Shown piece by piece: positions 39,456 through 48,718 of a stretch of DNA of 64,000 nt. Location: contig NZ_JAMHJQ010000009.1 in NCBI RefSeq assembly GCF_023534745.1, positions 124,001 through 188,000 of the forward strand, read 5' to 3'. This DNA is from Streptomyces sp. 35G-GA-8 (GTDB taxonomy: Bacteria; Actinomycetota; Actinomycetes; Streptomycetales; Streptomycetaceae). The translations under genes and the position numbers were made by a program. The notes beneath the pieces are model-generated. The model had not been told where the DNA came from. It saw only the letters and a program-made list of their open reading frames with translations, and made no database searches. Position 1 is the first letter of the stretch, and every line of letters begins with the position of its first letter.

Positions 39456-40733
39456 GTGGACACGATTGCCAGTCTCTTCAGTTTTATCACCACACCTGTT
39501 TCATGGGTCATCGTCCAGTTCCACTCGCTGTACGGGATGATTTTCGGCCCCGACACGGGCTGGGCCTGGGGACTGTCCATCGTGTCCCTGGTGGTACTGA
39601 TCCGGATCTGTCTGATCCCGCTGTTCGTCAAGCAGATCAAGTCGACCCGGAACATGCAGGTGCTCCAGCCCAAGATGAAGGCGATCCAGGAGCGCTACAA
39701 GAACGACAAACAGCGTCAGTCCGAAGAGATGATGAAGCTGTACAAGGAGACGGGCACCAACCCGCTCTCCTCCTGTCTTCCCATCCTGGCGCAGTCGCCG
39801 TTCTTCTTTGCCCTCTATCACGTGCTCTCCAGCATCGCGAGCGGCAAGACCATCGGGGTCATCGACCAGGGGCTGCTCGACAGCGCCCGTCAGGCGCATA
39901 TCTTCGGCGCCCCGCTGGCCGCCAAGTTCATGGACAGCAGCGAGAAGGTCGCGTCCCTGAACGCCTCGCTGACCGATGTGCGGGTCGTCACCGCGATCAT
40001 GATCGTGCTGATGTCGGCGTCGCAGTTCTACACGCAGCGCCAGCTGATGACGAAGAACGTCGACCTGACGGTCAAGACGCCGTACATGCAGCAGCAGAAG
40101 ATGCTGATGTACATCTTCCCGGTGATCTTCGCCGTCACGGGTGTCAACTTCCCCGTCGGTGTGCTCGTCTACTGGCTGACCACCAACGTGTGGACCATGG
40201 GCCAGCAGATGTATGTGATCAACCAGAACCCGACCCCGGGCAGCAAGGCGCAGGACCAGTACTTGCAGCGTCTGCTCAAGAACATCACCGCGCACAGCGA
40301 GGTGCGGTCCCGTCGTAAGCGCTCCATCGTCCAGGCGATCGTGGCCAAGGGCCCGGACCGCAATGACAACGAGCGCAAGTTCTTCACGAGCCTGGCCAAG
40401 GCGGGGCTCGCCGCGCAGCCCGACGGAACGGTGATCAAGAGCGACACCGCCGCTGCCGAGGCCGAGTCCGGTGGTGCCGGCAGGCGGCAGCAGCCGAAGC
40501 GCCAGACGAAGGCGCAGCGGCAGGCAGCCGCCGCCCAGGCGGGTGGCGACAAGCCGGACCAGCCCAAGGACTCCGCGGCCGCAGGCGAGCCGGCGAAGAC
40601 TTCGTTGCAGAAGGGCGAGCCGCAGGACACCAAGTCCAAGCCGGCGGGCAAGCCCGCCGCCGGTTCCGCACGCCAAGCCAAGTCGGGGCAGCGTAAGGGC
40701 CAGCAGCGGCCCAAGCACCCGTCCAAGAAGTAA
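39456..40733 (+). CDS. yidC: Membrane protein insertase YidC (Oxa1 family)
   Basis: 425 residues. Five membrane spans in the first 270 or so residues, with the 60KD_IMP core ([36 protein letters not shown]). A long Lys/Gln/Ala-rich cytoplasmic tail (about 325-425) probably contacts ribosomes. It inserts and folds inner membrane proteins with or without SecYEG. GTG at 39456, with AAGGAG upstream, 3 bases after yidD. Confidence 0.97.
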   Translation: MDTIASLFSFITTPVSWVIVQFHSLYGMIFGPDTGWAWGLSIVSLVVLIRICLIPLFVKQIKSTRNMQVLQPKMKAIQERYKNDKQRQSEEMMKLYKETGTNPLSSCLPILAQSPFFFALYHVLSSIASGKTIGVIDQGLLDSARQAHIFGAPLAAKFMDSSEKVASLNASLTDVRVVTAIMIVLMSASQFYTQRQLMTKNVDLTVKTPYMQQQKMLMYIFPVIFAVTGVNFPVGVLVYWLTTNVWTMGQQMYVINQNPTPGSKAQDQYLQRLLKNITAHSEVRSRRKRSIVQAIVAKGPDRNDNERKFFTSLAKAGLAAQPDGTVIKSDTAAAEAESGGAGRRQQPKRQTKAQRQAAAAQAGGDKPDQPKDSAAAGEPAKTSLQKGEPQDTKSKPAGKPAAGSARQAKSGQRKGQQRPKHPSKK

Positions 40734-40747
40734 GAAGGAGTCCATCC

Positions 40748-41266
40748 GTGACGGAAGGCACCATTTCCGCCGACGAGTCCGCCCCCGAGGGAGGCGACAC
40801 CCTGACCCGCCTGGAGCAGGAAGGGGAGATCGCGGCCGACTACCTCGAAGGTCTGCTCGATATCGCTGATCTCGACGGCGATATCGACATGGATGTCGAG
40901 GCCGACCGGGCCGCGGTCTCGATCATCAGTGACTCGGCGCGGGACCTGCAGAAGCTTGTCGGACGCGACGGTGAGGTGCTGGAGGCGCTTCAGGAGCTGA
41001 CCCGGCTCGCCGTGCACCGGGAGACCGGTGACCGCAGTCGGCTGATGCTGGACATCGCCGGCTTCCGGGCCAAGAAGCGTACCGAGCTGGCCGAGCTGGG
41101 AGCCAAGGCCGCGGACGAGGTGAAGAGCACCGGTGAGCCGGTGAAGCTGAACCCCATGACGCCCTTCGAGCGGAAGGTCGTGCATGACGCGGTCGCCGCC
41201 GCGGGTCTGCGCAGTGAGTCCGAGGGCGAGGAGCCGCAGCGCTTCGTCGTGGTGCTCCCTGCCTGA
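40748..41266 (+). CDS. khpB: KH/R3H RNA-binding protein (Jag/KhpB)
   Basis: 172 residues. An acidic N-terminus leads to a KH-like domain (about 40-105, LQKLVGRDGEVLEALQ) and an R3H domain (LNPMTPFERKVVHDAV). It lacks the separate Jag-N domain of Firmicutes. RNA-binding family linked to cell-envelope control in Gram-positives. GTG at 40748 with AAGGAG, 14 bases after yidC. A strong terminator follows. Confidence 0.94.
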   Translation: MTEGTISADESAPEGGDTLTRLEQEGEIAADYLEGLLDIADLDGDIDMDVEADRAAVSIISDSARDLQKLVGRDGEVLEALQELTRLAVHRETGDRSRLMLDIAGFRAKKRTELAELGAKAADEVKSTGEPVKLNPMTPFERKVVHDAVAAAGLRSESEGEEPQRFVVVLPA

Positions 41267-41280
41267 GCGGTCCATTCTTT

Positions 41281-41311
41281 TCGGCCCCGTCTGTTGCGCA
41301 GACGGGGCCGA
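41281..41311 (+). terminator. Terminator of the rpmH-khpB operon
   Basis: Perfect 13-bp stem (41281-41293 with 41299-41311, 5-base loop) followed by TCTTTGT, close to a textbook intrinsic terminator. Confidence 0.92.
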
Positions 41312-41370
41312 TCTTTGTCAGCCTGATAGTCAGCCACCGGTCGGTGGTTCGGTATGGAAGGACGGTTCCC

Positions 41371-42087
41371 GTGACGGAGGCAGCAGAGCTTCCCCCCGCA
41401 CCGGACGAGGCGCGCACTGTTTTCGGTGAGTTCTTTCCGGAGGCTGTCCGCTACGCGGAACTGCTCGCGGACGCGGGGGTCAAGCGTGGCCTGATCGGCC
41501 CGCGCGAGGTCCCACGGCTCTGGGAGCGGCACCTGCTGAACTGCGCGGTGCTCTCCGAGGTCGTACCCGAGGGCGTGACGGTCTGCGATGTCGGTTCGGG
41601 TGCGGGGCTCCCGGGGATCCCGCTGGCGCTGGTACGGCCCGATCTGAAGATCACGCTGCTGGAACCTCTGCTGCGGCGGACGAACTTTCTTCAGGAAGTC
41701 GTCGAGCTGCTCGGCCTGGACCATGTGACGGTCGTGCGTGGCCGCGCCGAAGAGGTCCTCGGCACCCTGCAGCCGGTGCATGTGGTGACGGCCCGCGCGG
41801 TGGCTCCGCTGGACCGGCTGGCGGGCTGGGGGGTGCCCCTGCTGCGGCCCTACGGCGAGATGCTGGCGCTCAAGGGCGACACCGCCGAGGAGGAGATCAA
41901 CGGGGCCCGTGCCGCACTGGGCAGGCTCGGTGTGATCGAGACCTCGGTCCTTCATGTCGGTGAGGGCATCGTCGATCCCCTGGCCACCGTGGTGCGAGTG
42001 GAGGCCGGGGAGAGCCCCGGCGGTGTGCGATTTGCCACGAAGAGGGCCAAGGCCGCACGGGCCGGCCGTGCGCGGCGGCGCCGTTGA
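41371..42087 (+). CDS. rsmG: 16S rRNA m7G527 methyltransferase RsmG
   Basis: 238 residues from the GTG at 41371 (MTEAAELPPAPDEARTVFGE), with GGAAGGA upstream; an in-frame start at 41344 lacks an RBS. SAM-binding motif DVGSGAGLPGIPLAL and TARAVAPL. It methylates G527 of 16S rRNA; loss in Streptomyces gives low-level streptomycin resistance and altered antibiotic production. The basic tail AGRARRRR is usual. Confidence 0.97.
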   Translation: MTEAAELPPAPDEARTVFGEFFPEAVRYAELLADAGVKRGLIGPREVPRLWERHLLNCAVLSEVVPEGVTVCDVGSGAGLPGIPLALVRPDLKITLLEPLLRRTNFLQEVVELLGLDHVTVVRGRAEEVLGTLQPVHVVTARAVAPLDRLAGWGVPLLRPYGEMLALKGDTAEEEINGARAALGRLGVIETSVLHVGEGIVDPLATVVRVEAGESPGGVRFATKRAKAARAGRARRRR

Positions 42088-42189
42088 GCCGTACAGTCCG
42101 TAGGGCCTATCAGTGATGCTCCATACAAGCTGCCATACCTATGCAATGCGGAGTGTCGTGACGGTGTAGCTCTGCGGCGCGTGCATCGT

Positions 42190-42203
42190 GTTTCACGTGA
42201 AAC
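42190..42203. promoter_or_regulatory. parS site 1
   Basis: Perfect 14-bp GTTTCACGTGAAAC in the rsmG-parA gap, about 150 bases upstream of parA. ParB binding here could also affect parAB expression. The 265-base gap otherwise shows no gene. Confidence 0.95.
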
Positions 42204-42352
42204 GTCGCTCACTGCTGCAGGGAATCATCGGCCGTGGCCGCGCTGCTGCTACGCCGCGTGGCCGAAAGCCCCTCGTAAGGGGGACGGGGTTGCCCACAGA
42301 GGCGGATTCATCCACAGAACCACGGGCCTCGCTGGTTCACGACCCCGAAAGC

Positions 42353-43429
42353 ATGGCAGGCTCTGTCCATTGCGAGTCTGAAGTCGAGGAGGGTGAATCC
42401 TTGCGGTCCGACGCCAACATCGCGGGACCGATGACCGATCCGGTCCCCGGTCCCCGTACCGAGTCGGCGGGGGAGGATGTTTCACGTGAAACACCGCCCC
42501 CGATGGACGACACCCCCATTGGCCGTGCGGCCCAGCTGGCGGTGGAGGCACTGGGCCGCGCCGGCGAGGGTCTGCCCCGCCCAGAGCAGACGCGTGTCAT
42601 CGTCGTCGCCAACCAGAAGGGCGGCGTAGGGAAGACCACCACCACGGTCAATCTCGCCGCCTCGCTCGCGCTCCATGGCGCGCGTGTGCTGGTGGTCGAC
42701 CTCGATCCCCAGGGCAACGCCTCCACGGCGCTCGGGATCGACCATCACGCCGAAGTTCCCTCGATCTATGACGTCCTGGTGGAGAGCAAGCCACTCTCGG
42801 AAGTGGTCCAGCCTGTCCCCGACGTCGAAGGCCTCTTCTGTGCCCCGGCCACCATCGATCTCGCCGGTGCGGAGATCGAGTTGGTCTCGCTGGTGGCACG
42901 GGAGAGCCGACTGCAGCGGGCGATCGAAGCGTACGAGCAGCCGTTGGACTACATCCTTATCGACTGCCCGCCCTCGCTCGGCCTGCTGACCGTCAATGCG
43001 ATGGTCGCCGGCGCGGAGGTGCTGATCCCCATCCAGTGCGAGTACTACGCGCTGGAGGGGCTGGGGCAGCTGCTGCGGAACGTCGACCTGGTGCGGGGGC
43101 ATCTCAACCCCGCACTGCATGTCTCGACCATCCTGCTCACCATGTACGACGGCAGGACACGGCTCGCCTCGCAGGTGGCGGACGAGGTACGGAGCCACTT
43201 CGGCAAGGAGGTGCTGCGGACGAGCATCCCTCGGTCCGTACGAATCTCCGAGGCGCCGAGCTATGGGCAGACGGTGCTGACCTACGATCCGGGTTCCAGT
43301 GGATCGCTGTCGTATCTCGAAGCCGCCCGTGAGATCGCTCTACGGGGGGTCGGGGTGCACTACGACGCCCAGCAGGCCCATGTGGGAAGTCAGAACACTC
43401 AGCAGAGTTTGTCGGAGGGGATCCAGTGA
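42353..43429 (+). CDS. parA: Chromosome partitioning ATPase ParA
   Basis: 358 residues from the ATG at 42353, matching the length of S. coelicolor ParA. A TTG at 42401 has a far better RBS (GAGGAGG) and would give 342 residues, so the start is not settled. Deviant Walker A KGGVGKTT (Lys89 and Lys94), [10 protein letters not shown] and IDCPPSLG are intact. It polymerises along DNA or with tip proteins and positions ParB-parS complexes during sporulation. A parS site lies inside the N-terminal coding region. Confidence 0.96.
   Translation: MAGSVHCESEVEEGESLRSDANIAGPMTDPVPGPRTESAGEDVSRETPPPMDDTPIGRAAQLAVEALGRAGEGLPRPEQTRVIVVANQKGGVGKTTTTVNLAASLALHGARVLVVDLDPQGNASTALGIDHHAEVPSIYDVLVESKPLSEVVQPVPDVEGLFCAPATIDLAGAEIELVSLVARESRLQRAIEAYEQPLDYILIDCPPSLGLLTVNAMVAGAEVLIPIQCEYYALEGLGQLLRNVDLVRGHLNPALHVSTILLTMYDGRTRLASQVADEVRSHFGKEVLRTSIPRSVRISEAPSYGQTVLTYDPGSSGSLSYLEAAREIALRGVGVHYDAQQAHVGSQNTQQSLSEGIQ
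42479..42492. promoter_or_regulatory. parS site 2, inside parA
   Basis: Perfect GTTTCACGTGAAAC, read in frame as Val-Ser-Arg-Glu-Thr in the ParA N-terminal extension. Confidence 0.95.
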
Positions 43430-44526
43430 GCGAGCGACGCAGGGGATTGGGACGTGGGCTCGGTGCTCTGATCCCTGCCGCTCCACAGGAGAAGCAGGTG
43501 GCCTCTTCAGGAGCGTCCACTGCCACTCCGGGGGCGGCTCCCGTACTGACCGCAGAACGCGGTGTGGCGGCCGCGAAGGTGACTTCGCTCCCGCAGGCCG
43601 CCATGGTGCCCGAAGTGGAGACGGTGGCGCCGGAGTTCGAAGCGGCGCCCGAGCCGACGGCGACGGCGGGGGCGCACTTCGCCGAAGTACCGATCGACTC
43701 CATCACGCCGAACCCGCGCCAGCCGCGTGAGGTCTTCGACGAGGACGCCCTCGCCGAACTGATCACTTCCATCAAGGAAGTCGGTCTCCTCCAGCCCGTG
43801 GTCGTACGGCAGGTGGGGTCCGAGCGCTACGAGCTCATCATGGGCGAGCGGCGCTGGCGGGCTTGCCGGGAAGCCGGTCTGGAACGCATTCCGGCGATCG
43901 TCCGTGCCACCGACGACGAAAAGCTGCTGCTTGACGCTCTGCTGGAGAACCTGCACCGTGCCCAGCTGAATCCGCTGGAAGAGGCCGCGGCCTACGACCA
44001 GCTGCTCAAGGACTTCAACTGCACGCATGACCAGCTGGCCGACCGGATCGGACGCTCACGTCCGCAGGTCTCCAACACGCTGCGGTTGCTGCGTCTCTCT
44101 CCCCCGGTGCAGCGCAGGGTCGCCGCCGGCGTGCTCTCGGCAGGTCATGCGCGAGCGCTGCTCGCGCTGGACGACTCCGAGGAGCAGGACCGGCTGGCAC
44201 ACCGCATCGTGGCCGAGGGGCTTTCGGTGCGCGCGGTCGAGGAGATCGTGACCCTGATGGGTTCGCGCCCGCAGAACTCCACCAAGTCGAAGGGACCCCG
44301 GGCCGGGGCCCGGCTGTCGCCGGCGCTCACCGATCTGGCGTCGCGTCTCTCGGATCGCTTCGAGACCCGAGTGAAGGTCGACCTGGGGCAGAAGAAGGGA
44401 AAGATCGTCGTCGAGTTCGCTTCAATAGACGATCTGGACCGGATTCTCGGCACCCTCGCGCCCGGTGAGGGACGCGTCCTGGACAAGAGCCTCGCCGAGG
44501 AAGCCGAGCAGGACGACGAGAGCTGA
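43426..44526 (+). CDS. parB: Chromosome partitioning protein ParB
   Basis: 366 residues. An Ala-rich N-terminal linker leads to the ParB CTPase domain ([27 protein letters not shown]), the HTH domain ([20 protein letters not shown]-type) and a C-terminal dimerisation domain ([15 protein letters not shown]). It binds parS, spreads as a CTP-dependent clamp and organises the origin region. The GTG start overlaps the parA stop (GTGA). Confidence 0.97.
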   Translation: MSERRRGLGRGLGALIPAAPQEKQVASSGASTATPGAAPVLTAERGVAAAKVTSLPQAAMVPEVETVAPEFEAAPEPTATAGAHFAEVPIDSITPNPRQPREVFDEDALAELITSIKEVGLLQPVVVRQVGSERYELIMGERRWRACREAGLERIPAIVRATDDEKLLLDALLENLHRAQLNPLEEAAAYDQLLKDFNCTHDQLADRIGRSRPQVSNTLRLLRLSPPVQRRVAAGVLSAGHARALLALDDSEEQDRLAHRIVAEGLSVRAVEEIVTLMGSRPQNSTKSKGPRAGARLSPALTDLASRLSDRFETRVKVDLGQKKGKIVVEFASIDDLDRILGTLAPGEGRVLDKSLAEEAEQDDES

Positions 44527-44543
44527 GGCTCCTGAACAGCCCC

Positions 44544-44586
44544 AGGGCGGGCCGTGTTCCATGCTTACCGGAACACGGCCCGCCCT
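44544..44586 (+). terminator. Terminator of parAB
   Basis: Perfect 17-bp stem (44544-44560 with 44570-44586, 9-base loop), starting 17 bases after the parB stop and followed by TTTG. Confidence 0.92.
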
Positions 44587-44683
44587 TTGCTGTCTCGCGG
44601 TGTGCCGGACATCTGCGGGTGGATACGATGCGTTCTGGTATGGCGCATCCACCTTGATTCATCCCAGAAGGAGAGCGGGGGCC

Positions 44684-44941
44684 ATGCGATCGGTGAGCCG
44701 CAGTCGGCTGTTATCGGCCGGACTGGGTCTTGGAGTGCTCGGCGGCTTCGTCGGCAGCCTGCTCAGGGAACGGAGCGCGCTGACGGCCGCCCGTGGCGCG
44801 GCAGGCGAAGGAAGTGAGGAACAGCCTCCATGGGGCGTCGGCTCGTACCGCTCACGCTGGACAACCTTCCCGACCTCCCCAAGCGCTGCCGAGCGTGTGT
44901 CTTCTGGGAGCTCGATCCGGTCAGCGGGGAAGCAGCGGTAA
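44684..44941 (+). CDS. Possible small membrane protein with a TTA codon, overlapping the GNAT gene
   Basis: 85-codon frame with ATG at 44684 and a very strong AAGGAG RBS. Residues 1-45 look real: basic start MRSVSRSR, then a hydrophobic span LLSAGLGLGVLGGFVGSLL. The last 38 codons overlap the GNAT gene in another frame and look like shadow sequence. A TTA codon (about residue 10) would make it depend on the bldA tRNA. Alternatively the RBS belongs to a leader peptide for the GNAT gene. Unproven. Confidence 0.45.
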   Translation: MRSVSRSRLLSAGLGLGVLGGFVGSLLRERSALTAARGAAGEGSEEQPPWGVGSYRSRWTTFPTSPSAAERVSSGSSIRSAGKQR

Positions 44942-45447
44942 GGGCCGGAAGGGCCGAGGCCGAGAAGGAAGCCTGGATCTCGGCCGTTCTGCTGGAGTGG
45001 GGATCCTGCGGCCGCATTGTCTATATCGACGATATGCCGGTCGGCTTCGTGCTGTACGCGCCTCCGGCGTATGTGCCGCGGTCCATGGCCTTTCCCACGA
45101 GCCCGGTCTCCCCGGACGCCGTCCAGCTGATGACCGCATGGATCATGCCGGGGTATCAGGGGCAGGGACTGGGCCGGGTGATGGTGCAGACCGTGGTGAA
45201 GGATCTGCTGCGGCGGGAGTTCAAGGCGATCGAAGCCTTCGGCAATGCCCGCTGGAGGGAGCCGGCCTGTGTGCTCCCCGCGGATCATCTGCTCGCGGTG
45301 GGCTTCAAGACCGTACGCCCGCATCCCACGTATCCACGGCTGAGGCTTGAGCTGCGGACCACGCTCTCCTGGAAGGAAGACGTGGAGATGGCGCTGGACC
45401 GGCTGCTGGGCGCCGTCAAGAAGGAACCCGCGCTACGGCCGCTCTGA
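44830..45447 (+). CDS. GNAT-family acetyltransferase
   Basis: 205 residues. Acetyl-CoA binding motif A reads MPGYQGQGLGRVMVQ, with flanking beta strands (RIVYIDDMPVGFVLY) typical of GNAT enzymes. The substrate is unknown. ATG at 44830 has GTGAGGA upstream. The gene lies after parB and is convergent with trxA, a conserved streptomycete position. It overlaps the 3' part of a possible small frame. Confidence 0.9.
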   Translation: MGRRLVPLTLDNLPDLPKRCRACVFWELDPVSGEAAVRAGRAEAEKEAWISAVLLEWGSCGRIVYIDDMPVGFVLYAPPAYVPRSMAFPTSPVSPDAVQLMTAWIMPGYQGQGLGRVMVQTVVKDLLRREFKAIEAFGNARWREPACVLPADHLLAVGFKTVRPHPTYPRLRLELRTTLSWKEDVEMALDRLLGAVKKEPALRPL

Positions 45448-45474
45448 GTGCCGGGCAGGGGATACGGAAAACGG

Positions 45475-45510
45475 AACGGGCCGACTCCCCCACGGGGGAG
45501 ACGGCCCGTT
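45475..45510. terminator. Terminator between the GNAT gene and trxA, touching parS
   Basis: Stem of 9 bp (45475-45483 with 45502-45510), one A/A mismatch and 6 more bp inside. It separates convergent genes. The last three bases of its right arm are the first three of a parS site. Confidence 0.85.
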
Positions 45511-45521
45511 TCACGTGAAAC
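45508..45521. promoter_or_regulatory. parS site 3
   Basis: Perfect GTTTCACGTGAAAC in the GNAT-trxA convergent junction, overlapping the terminator arm by three bases. Confidence 0.95.
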
Positions 45522-45543
45522 ATCGAGAGCCGGGGACGCCGAC

Positions 45544-45876
45544 TTACTCGCCGATGAAGTCCTCAAGGTCCCTTACGAGCGCGGCCTTGGGCTTGGCGCC
45601 GACGATGGTCTTGGCAACCTCACCCTTGTGGTACACGTTCAGCGTCGGGATGGACATGACGCCGTACTTGGCTGCCGTGGCCGGGTTCTCGTCGATGTTG
45701 AGCTTGACGACCTCGATCTTGTCGCCGTGCTCGGCCGCGATCGCCTCAAGCGACGGGGCGATCTGGCGGCACGGTCCGCACCAGGCGGCCCAGAAGTCCA
45801 CCAGTACGGGCTTGTCGCTCTTGAGTACGTCCTCGTCGAACGAGGCGTCGGTTACATGCTTCAGGTCGCCGGCCAC
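45544..45876 (-). CDS. trxA: Thioredoxin
   Basis: 110 residues, single thioredoxin fold with active site WCGPC (Cys33, Cys36) and cis-Pro in SIPTLNVY. Cytoplasmic disulfide reductant fed by TrxB. GTG at 45876, 42 bases downstream of trxB on the same strand. Confidence 0.97.
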   Translation of the reverse strand: MAGDLKHVTDASFDEDVLKSDKPVLVDFWAAWCGPCRQIAPSLEAIAAEHGDKIEVVKLNIDENPATAAKYGVMSIPTLNVYHKGEVAKTIVGAKPKAALVRDLEDFIGE

Positions 45877-45918
45877 GGCGGCCTCCTTAAATTCGCGGGG
45901 TGGGGTTGGTACAGCTGG

Positions 45919-46890
45919 TCAGACGGCGGCGGTCTTCTCCGCCGCGGCGTTCTCGCTGTCGCTGAGCGCGGCGAGGAAACGCTCCGCGTCGAGAGCGGCG
46001 GAGCAGCCGGTGCCCGCGGCGGTGATCGCCTGGCGGTAGGTGTGGTCGACTACATCACCGGCGCCGAAGACACCGGACAGGTTCGTCCGCGTCGACGGGG
46101 CGGCGACGGTGAGGTAGCCCTCGGCGTCCAGATCGAGCTGGCCCTTGAACAGCTCGGTCCGCGGGTCGTGGCCCACCGCGATGAACAGACCGGTCACGGG
46201 GAGCGCGGAGGTCTCGCCGGTCTTGGTGTTGCGCAGGGTCAGACCGGAGAGCTTCTGCTCGCCGTGGATCTCGGCGACCTCGCTGTCCCAGGCGAACTTG
46301 ATCTTGGGGTCGGCGAAGGCGCGGTCCTGCATGGCCTTGGAGGCGCGCAGCGTGTTCCGACGGTGGACGATCGTGACGGACTTGGCGAAGCGCGACAGGA
46401 AGGTGGCTTCCTCCATCGCGGTGTCGCCGCCACCGATCACGGCGATGTCCTGGTCCTTGAAGAAGAAGCCGTCGCAGGTCGCGCACCAGGAGACGCCGCG
46501 CCCCGAGAGGGCGTCCTCGTTGGCCAGGCCGAGCTTACGGTGCTGGGAGCCGGTCGTGACGATCACGGCCCTGGCCTGGTGCACCGTGCCGGCCGTGTCG
46601 GTGACCGTCTTGATGTCACCGCTGAGGTCGACCGCGACGACATCGTCCGGGACGAGCTCGGCGCCGAAGCGCTCGGCCTGCGCCCGCATGTTGTCCATGA
46701 GGTCCGGGCCCATGATGCCGTCGCGGAAACCCGGGAAGTTCTCCACATCGGTCGTGTTCATCAGCGCACCACCGGCGGTGACGGCGCCCTCGAATACCAG
46801 CGGCTTCAGCGATGCGCGCGCGGTGTACAGCGCGGCCGTATAGCCGGCGGGCCCGGAGCCGATGATGATCACATTACGGACGTCGCTCAC
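45919..46890 (-). CDS. trxB: Thioredoxin reductase
   Basis: 323 residues. FAD site [13 protein letters not shown], redox CATC (Cys136, Cys139) in [15 protein letters not shown] site GGGDTAMEE and C-terminal [16 protein letters not shown]. It transfers electrons from NADPH to TrxA. GTG at 46890. The trxBA pair lies downstream of sigM and its anti-sigma factor, as in mycobacteria. Confidence 0.97.
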   Translation of the reverse strand: MSDVRNVIIIGSGPAGYTAALYTARASLKPLVFEGAVTAGGALMNTTDVENFPGFRDGIMGPDLMDNMRAQAERFGAELVPDDVVAVDLSGDIKTVTDTAGTVHQARAVIVTTGSQHRKLGLANEDALSGRGVSWCATCDGFFFKDQDIAVIGGGDTAMEEATFLSRFAKSVTIVHRRNTLRASKAMQDRAFADPKIKFAWDSEVAEIHGEQKLSGLTLRNTKTGETSALPVTGLFIAVGHDPRTELFKGQLDLDAEGYLTVAAPSTRTNLSGVFGAGDVVDHTYRQAITAAGTGCSAALDAERFLAALSDSENAAAEKTAAV

Positions 46891-47008
46891 GGGTTCTTCC
46901 TCGTCTCTGCAGACTGCCTACTGGGGCCGGATCAACGACTTTCACCCCATCCAACGGATCCTACGGGTCCCGCATTCCCGAGGTGTCCCGGCTCCACGAA
47001 GGAGGGCG

Positions 47009-47992
47009 TCAGCGGCGGAGGTAGGTCTGCTTGAGGAGGACTTTCCCCTTGCCCGAAGGATCGCTGTCGATGCAGCCCGCATCGATCACATAGGCCTGGA
47101 CCCGGGTGCTGTCGGTAGCGTCCGGCAGAACGACGAGATAGGCGCTGCTGCCCTGGTAGGTGCCCGGCTCGGCGGCGAGGGCGGGCGTGGCGCTGCCCGT
47201 GCCCTGCCGGACGCAGGGCGGCACCTCGGGCTCGGGCTGGAGCAGCGGCGAATTCGCCGTACTCCGGTCACCCCCGGTAGCGCGAGGCTCCTCGGCCTTC
47301 GAACCCTTGGACTCCTTGGCCGTGGCGCCCGAGGCCAGCAGAGCGTCCACGCGGCTCTGGAGCTGCGCCTCGGAGAACTCTGCACTGTCGCTCTTCGGGG
47401 CGCTGGCCATGGTGTCGGCCTGACTGTCGTTGCTGCCCGACGCTCCGATCGACTGGAACAGGAGAACGCTGACACCTACGGCCGCTGTTCCGAAGACGGC
47501 CCCCAGGACGGCATTGCGGCGGCGACGGCGGGTCTGCCCACCCCGGCCGGGGCCGGTGGCCGCCCTTGGACGGCCGGCGGGCCGGTCGGTCCGTACCGTC
47601 TCCGCCACCGTGGACTCCGCGGGACTCGGCGGGCCGGTCGGTGTGGCGACGGCCGGTGCCGTGAGGAGCCGGGCCGAGGGCTTCCGGGATGCGGGCGATG
47701 TTTCACGTGAAACATTCACTGTCTCGTCGGGGGCGGTGGCGTTCAGTAGCGCCTCCGCCGCCAGCGCGGCATCGATACGGCCGGCGACATCGGCCGGCAT
47801 CCGCGGCGGTCCGGGCAGCGTGCCGAGCAGTCCCCTGATCTCTTCGAGCGAGTCATGGACATCCGCGCACAGAGCGCAGCCATCGAGGTGGCGCCGTACT
47901 TCGGCGGTACGGGACGGTGAGAGCAGCCCCTCCGTGAGATCGGAGATCTCCGAGACATCCGGGTGCTGATCCGTGTCGGTCGTGGATGTCAC
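47009..47992 (-). CDS. Membrane zinc anti-sigma factor for SigM
   Basis: 327 residues. The N-terminal ZAS domain has H35-x3-C39-x2-C42 (HLDGCALC), a sign of redox-sensitive zinc anti-sigma factors. A linker encodes a parS site as VSRET. One span follows at about 157-177 (AVLGAVFGTAAVGVSVLLF), then an extracytoplasmic domain with two cysteines. Its GTG overlaps the sigM stop (GTGA), so sigma and anti-sigma are made in balance. It corresponds by position to RsmA (Rv3912). Confidence 0.9.
   Translation of the reverse strand: MTSTTDTDQHPDVSEISDLTEGLLSPSRTAEVRRHLDGCALCADVHDSLEEIRGLLGTLPGPPRMPADVAGRIDAALAAEALLNATAPDETVNVSRETSPASRKPSARLLTAPAVATPTGPPSPAESTVAETVRTDRPAGRPRAATGPGRGGQTRRRRRNAVLGAVFGTAAVGVSVLLFQSIGASGSNDSQADTMASAPKSDSAEFSEAQLQSRVDALLASGATAKESKGSKAEEPRATGGDRSTANSPLLQPEPEVPPCVRQGTGSATPALAAEPGTYQGSSAYLVVLPDATDSTRVQAYVIDAGCIDSDPSGKGKVLLKQTYLRR
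47700..47713. promoter_or_regulatory. parS site 4, inside the anti-sigma gene
   Basis: Perfect GTTTCACGTGAAAC, read in frame on the minus strand as VSRET between the ZAS domain and the membrane span. Confidence 0.95.
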
Positions 47993-48693
47993 GCGCGCCC
48001 ACCTCCGCCCTTCACTCCAGCAGGATCATTCGGTCCTGGGTCTCTTGGTTCCGATGCCGGTGGGACGGATGCCCCCGGCGTCCGGTTCCTTCCCCTGCCG
48101 AGACCGGTGTTATCCCTGGTGGCCCCGCGTAGATGCGTGAGCATGGGCAGCAATCTGGCCCGGCCGCGCGCACAGCGGCTCTTCACCGTTCCGGTGGGTA
48201 CACCCAGCACCGCGGCGGCCTCGGCCACGGGATAGCCCTGCATATCGACGAGGACCAGGGCCGCCCGCTGCTCGGCGGGGAGCTTGGCCAGCGCCGCCAG
48301 CAGCTCACGGTGGAGATCCTTGCGCTCCGCGGGGGCCTCCGCCGACTCATGAGGCTCAAGAAGCTGTTCCAGCCGCTCGGTGTCATCCATGGGGGAGGTT
48401 CTGCGTGAGGCAGCCTTACGGGCGCGGTCGAGGCAGGCATTGACGGTGATGCGGTGCAGCCAGGTGGTCACGGCCGACTGCCCGCGGAAGGTATGGGCCG
48501 CCCGGAAAGCGGAGACCAGCGCGTCCTGGACCGCGTCCGCGGCTTCCTCCCGGTCTCCCAGCGTCCGGAGGGCCACTGCCCACAGCCGGTCCCGATGGCG
48601 CCGTACCAACTCACCGAAGGCGTGAGGGTGGCCCGCGACATGAGCGCTCAGAAGGTCTTGGTCGCTTGAGTCGCCGAGCGCGGCGTCGTCCAA
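47989..48693 (-). CDS. sigM: ECF RNA polymerase sigma factor SigM
   Basis: 234 residues. Region 2 (HPHAFGELVRRHRDRLWAVA, AADAVQDALVSAFR, FRGQSAVTTWLHRITVN) and region 4 (LPAEQRAALVLVDMQGYPV, GVPTGTVKSRCARGR) are complete. A Pro/Gly-rich C-terminal tail of about 40 residues is extra. The TTG start at 48693 follows GGGGAGGGGGG. With the anti-sigma gene and trxBA downstream it suggests an envelope or thiol stress response. Confidence 0.93.
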   Translation of the reverse strand: MDDAALGDSSDQDLLSAHVAGHPHAFGELVRRHRDRLWAVALRTLGDREEAADAVQDALVSAFRAAHTFRGQSAVTTWLHRITVNACLDRARKAASRRTSPMDDTERLEQLLEPHESAEAPAERKDLHRELLAALAKLPAEQRAALVLVDMQGYPVAEAAAVLGVPTGTVKSRCARGRARLLPMLTHLRGATRDNTGLGRGRNRTPGASVPPASEPRDPGPNDPAGVKGGGGRA

Positions 48694-48718
48694 CAGTGAG
48701 CCCCCCTCCCCTGATCCC

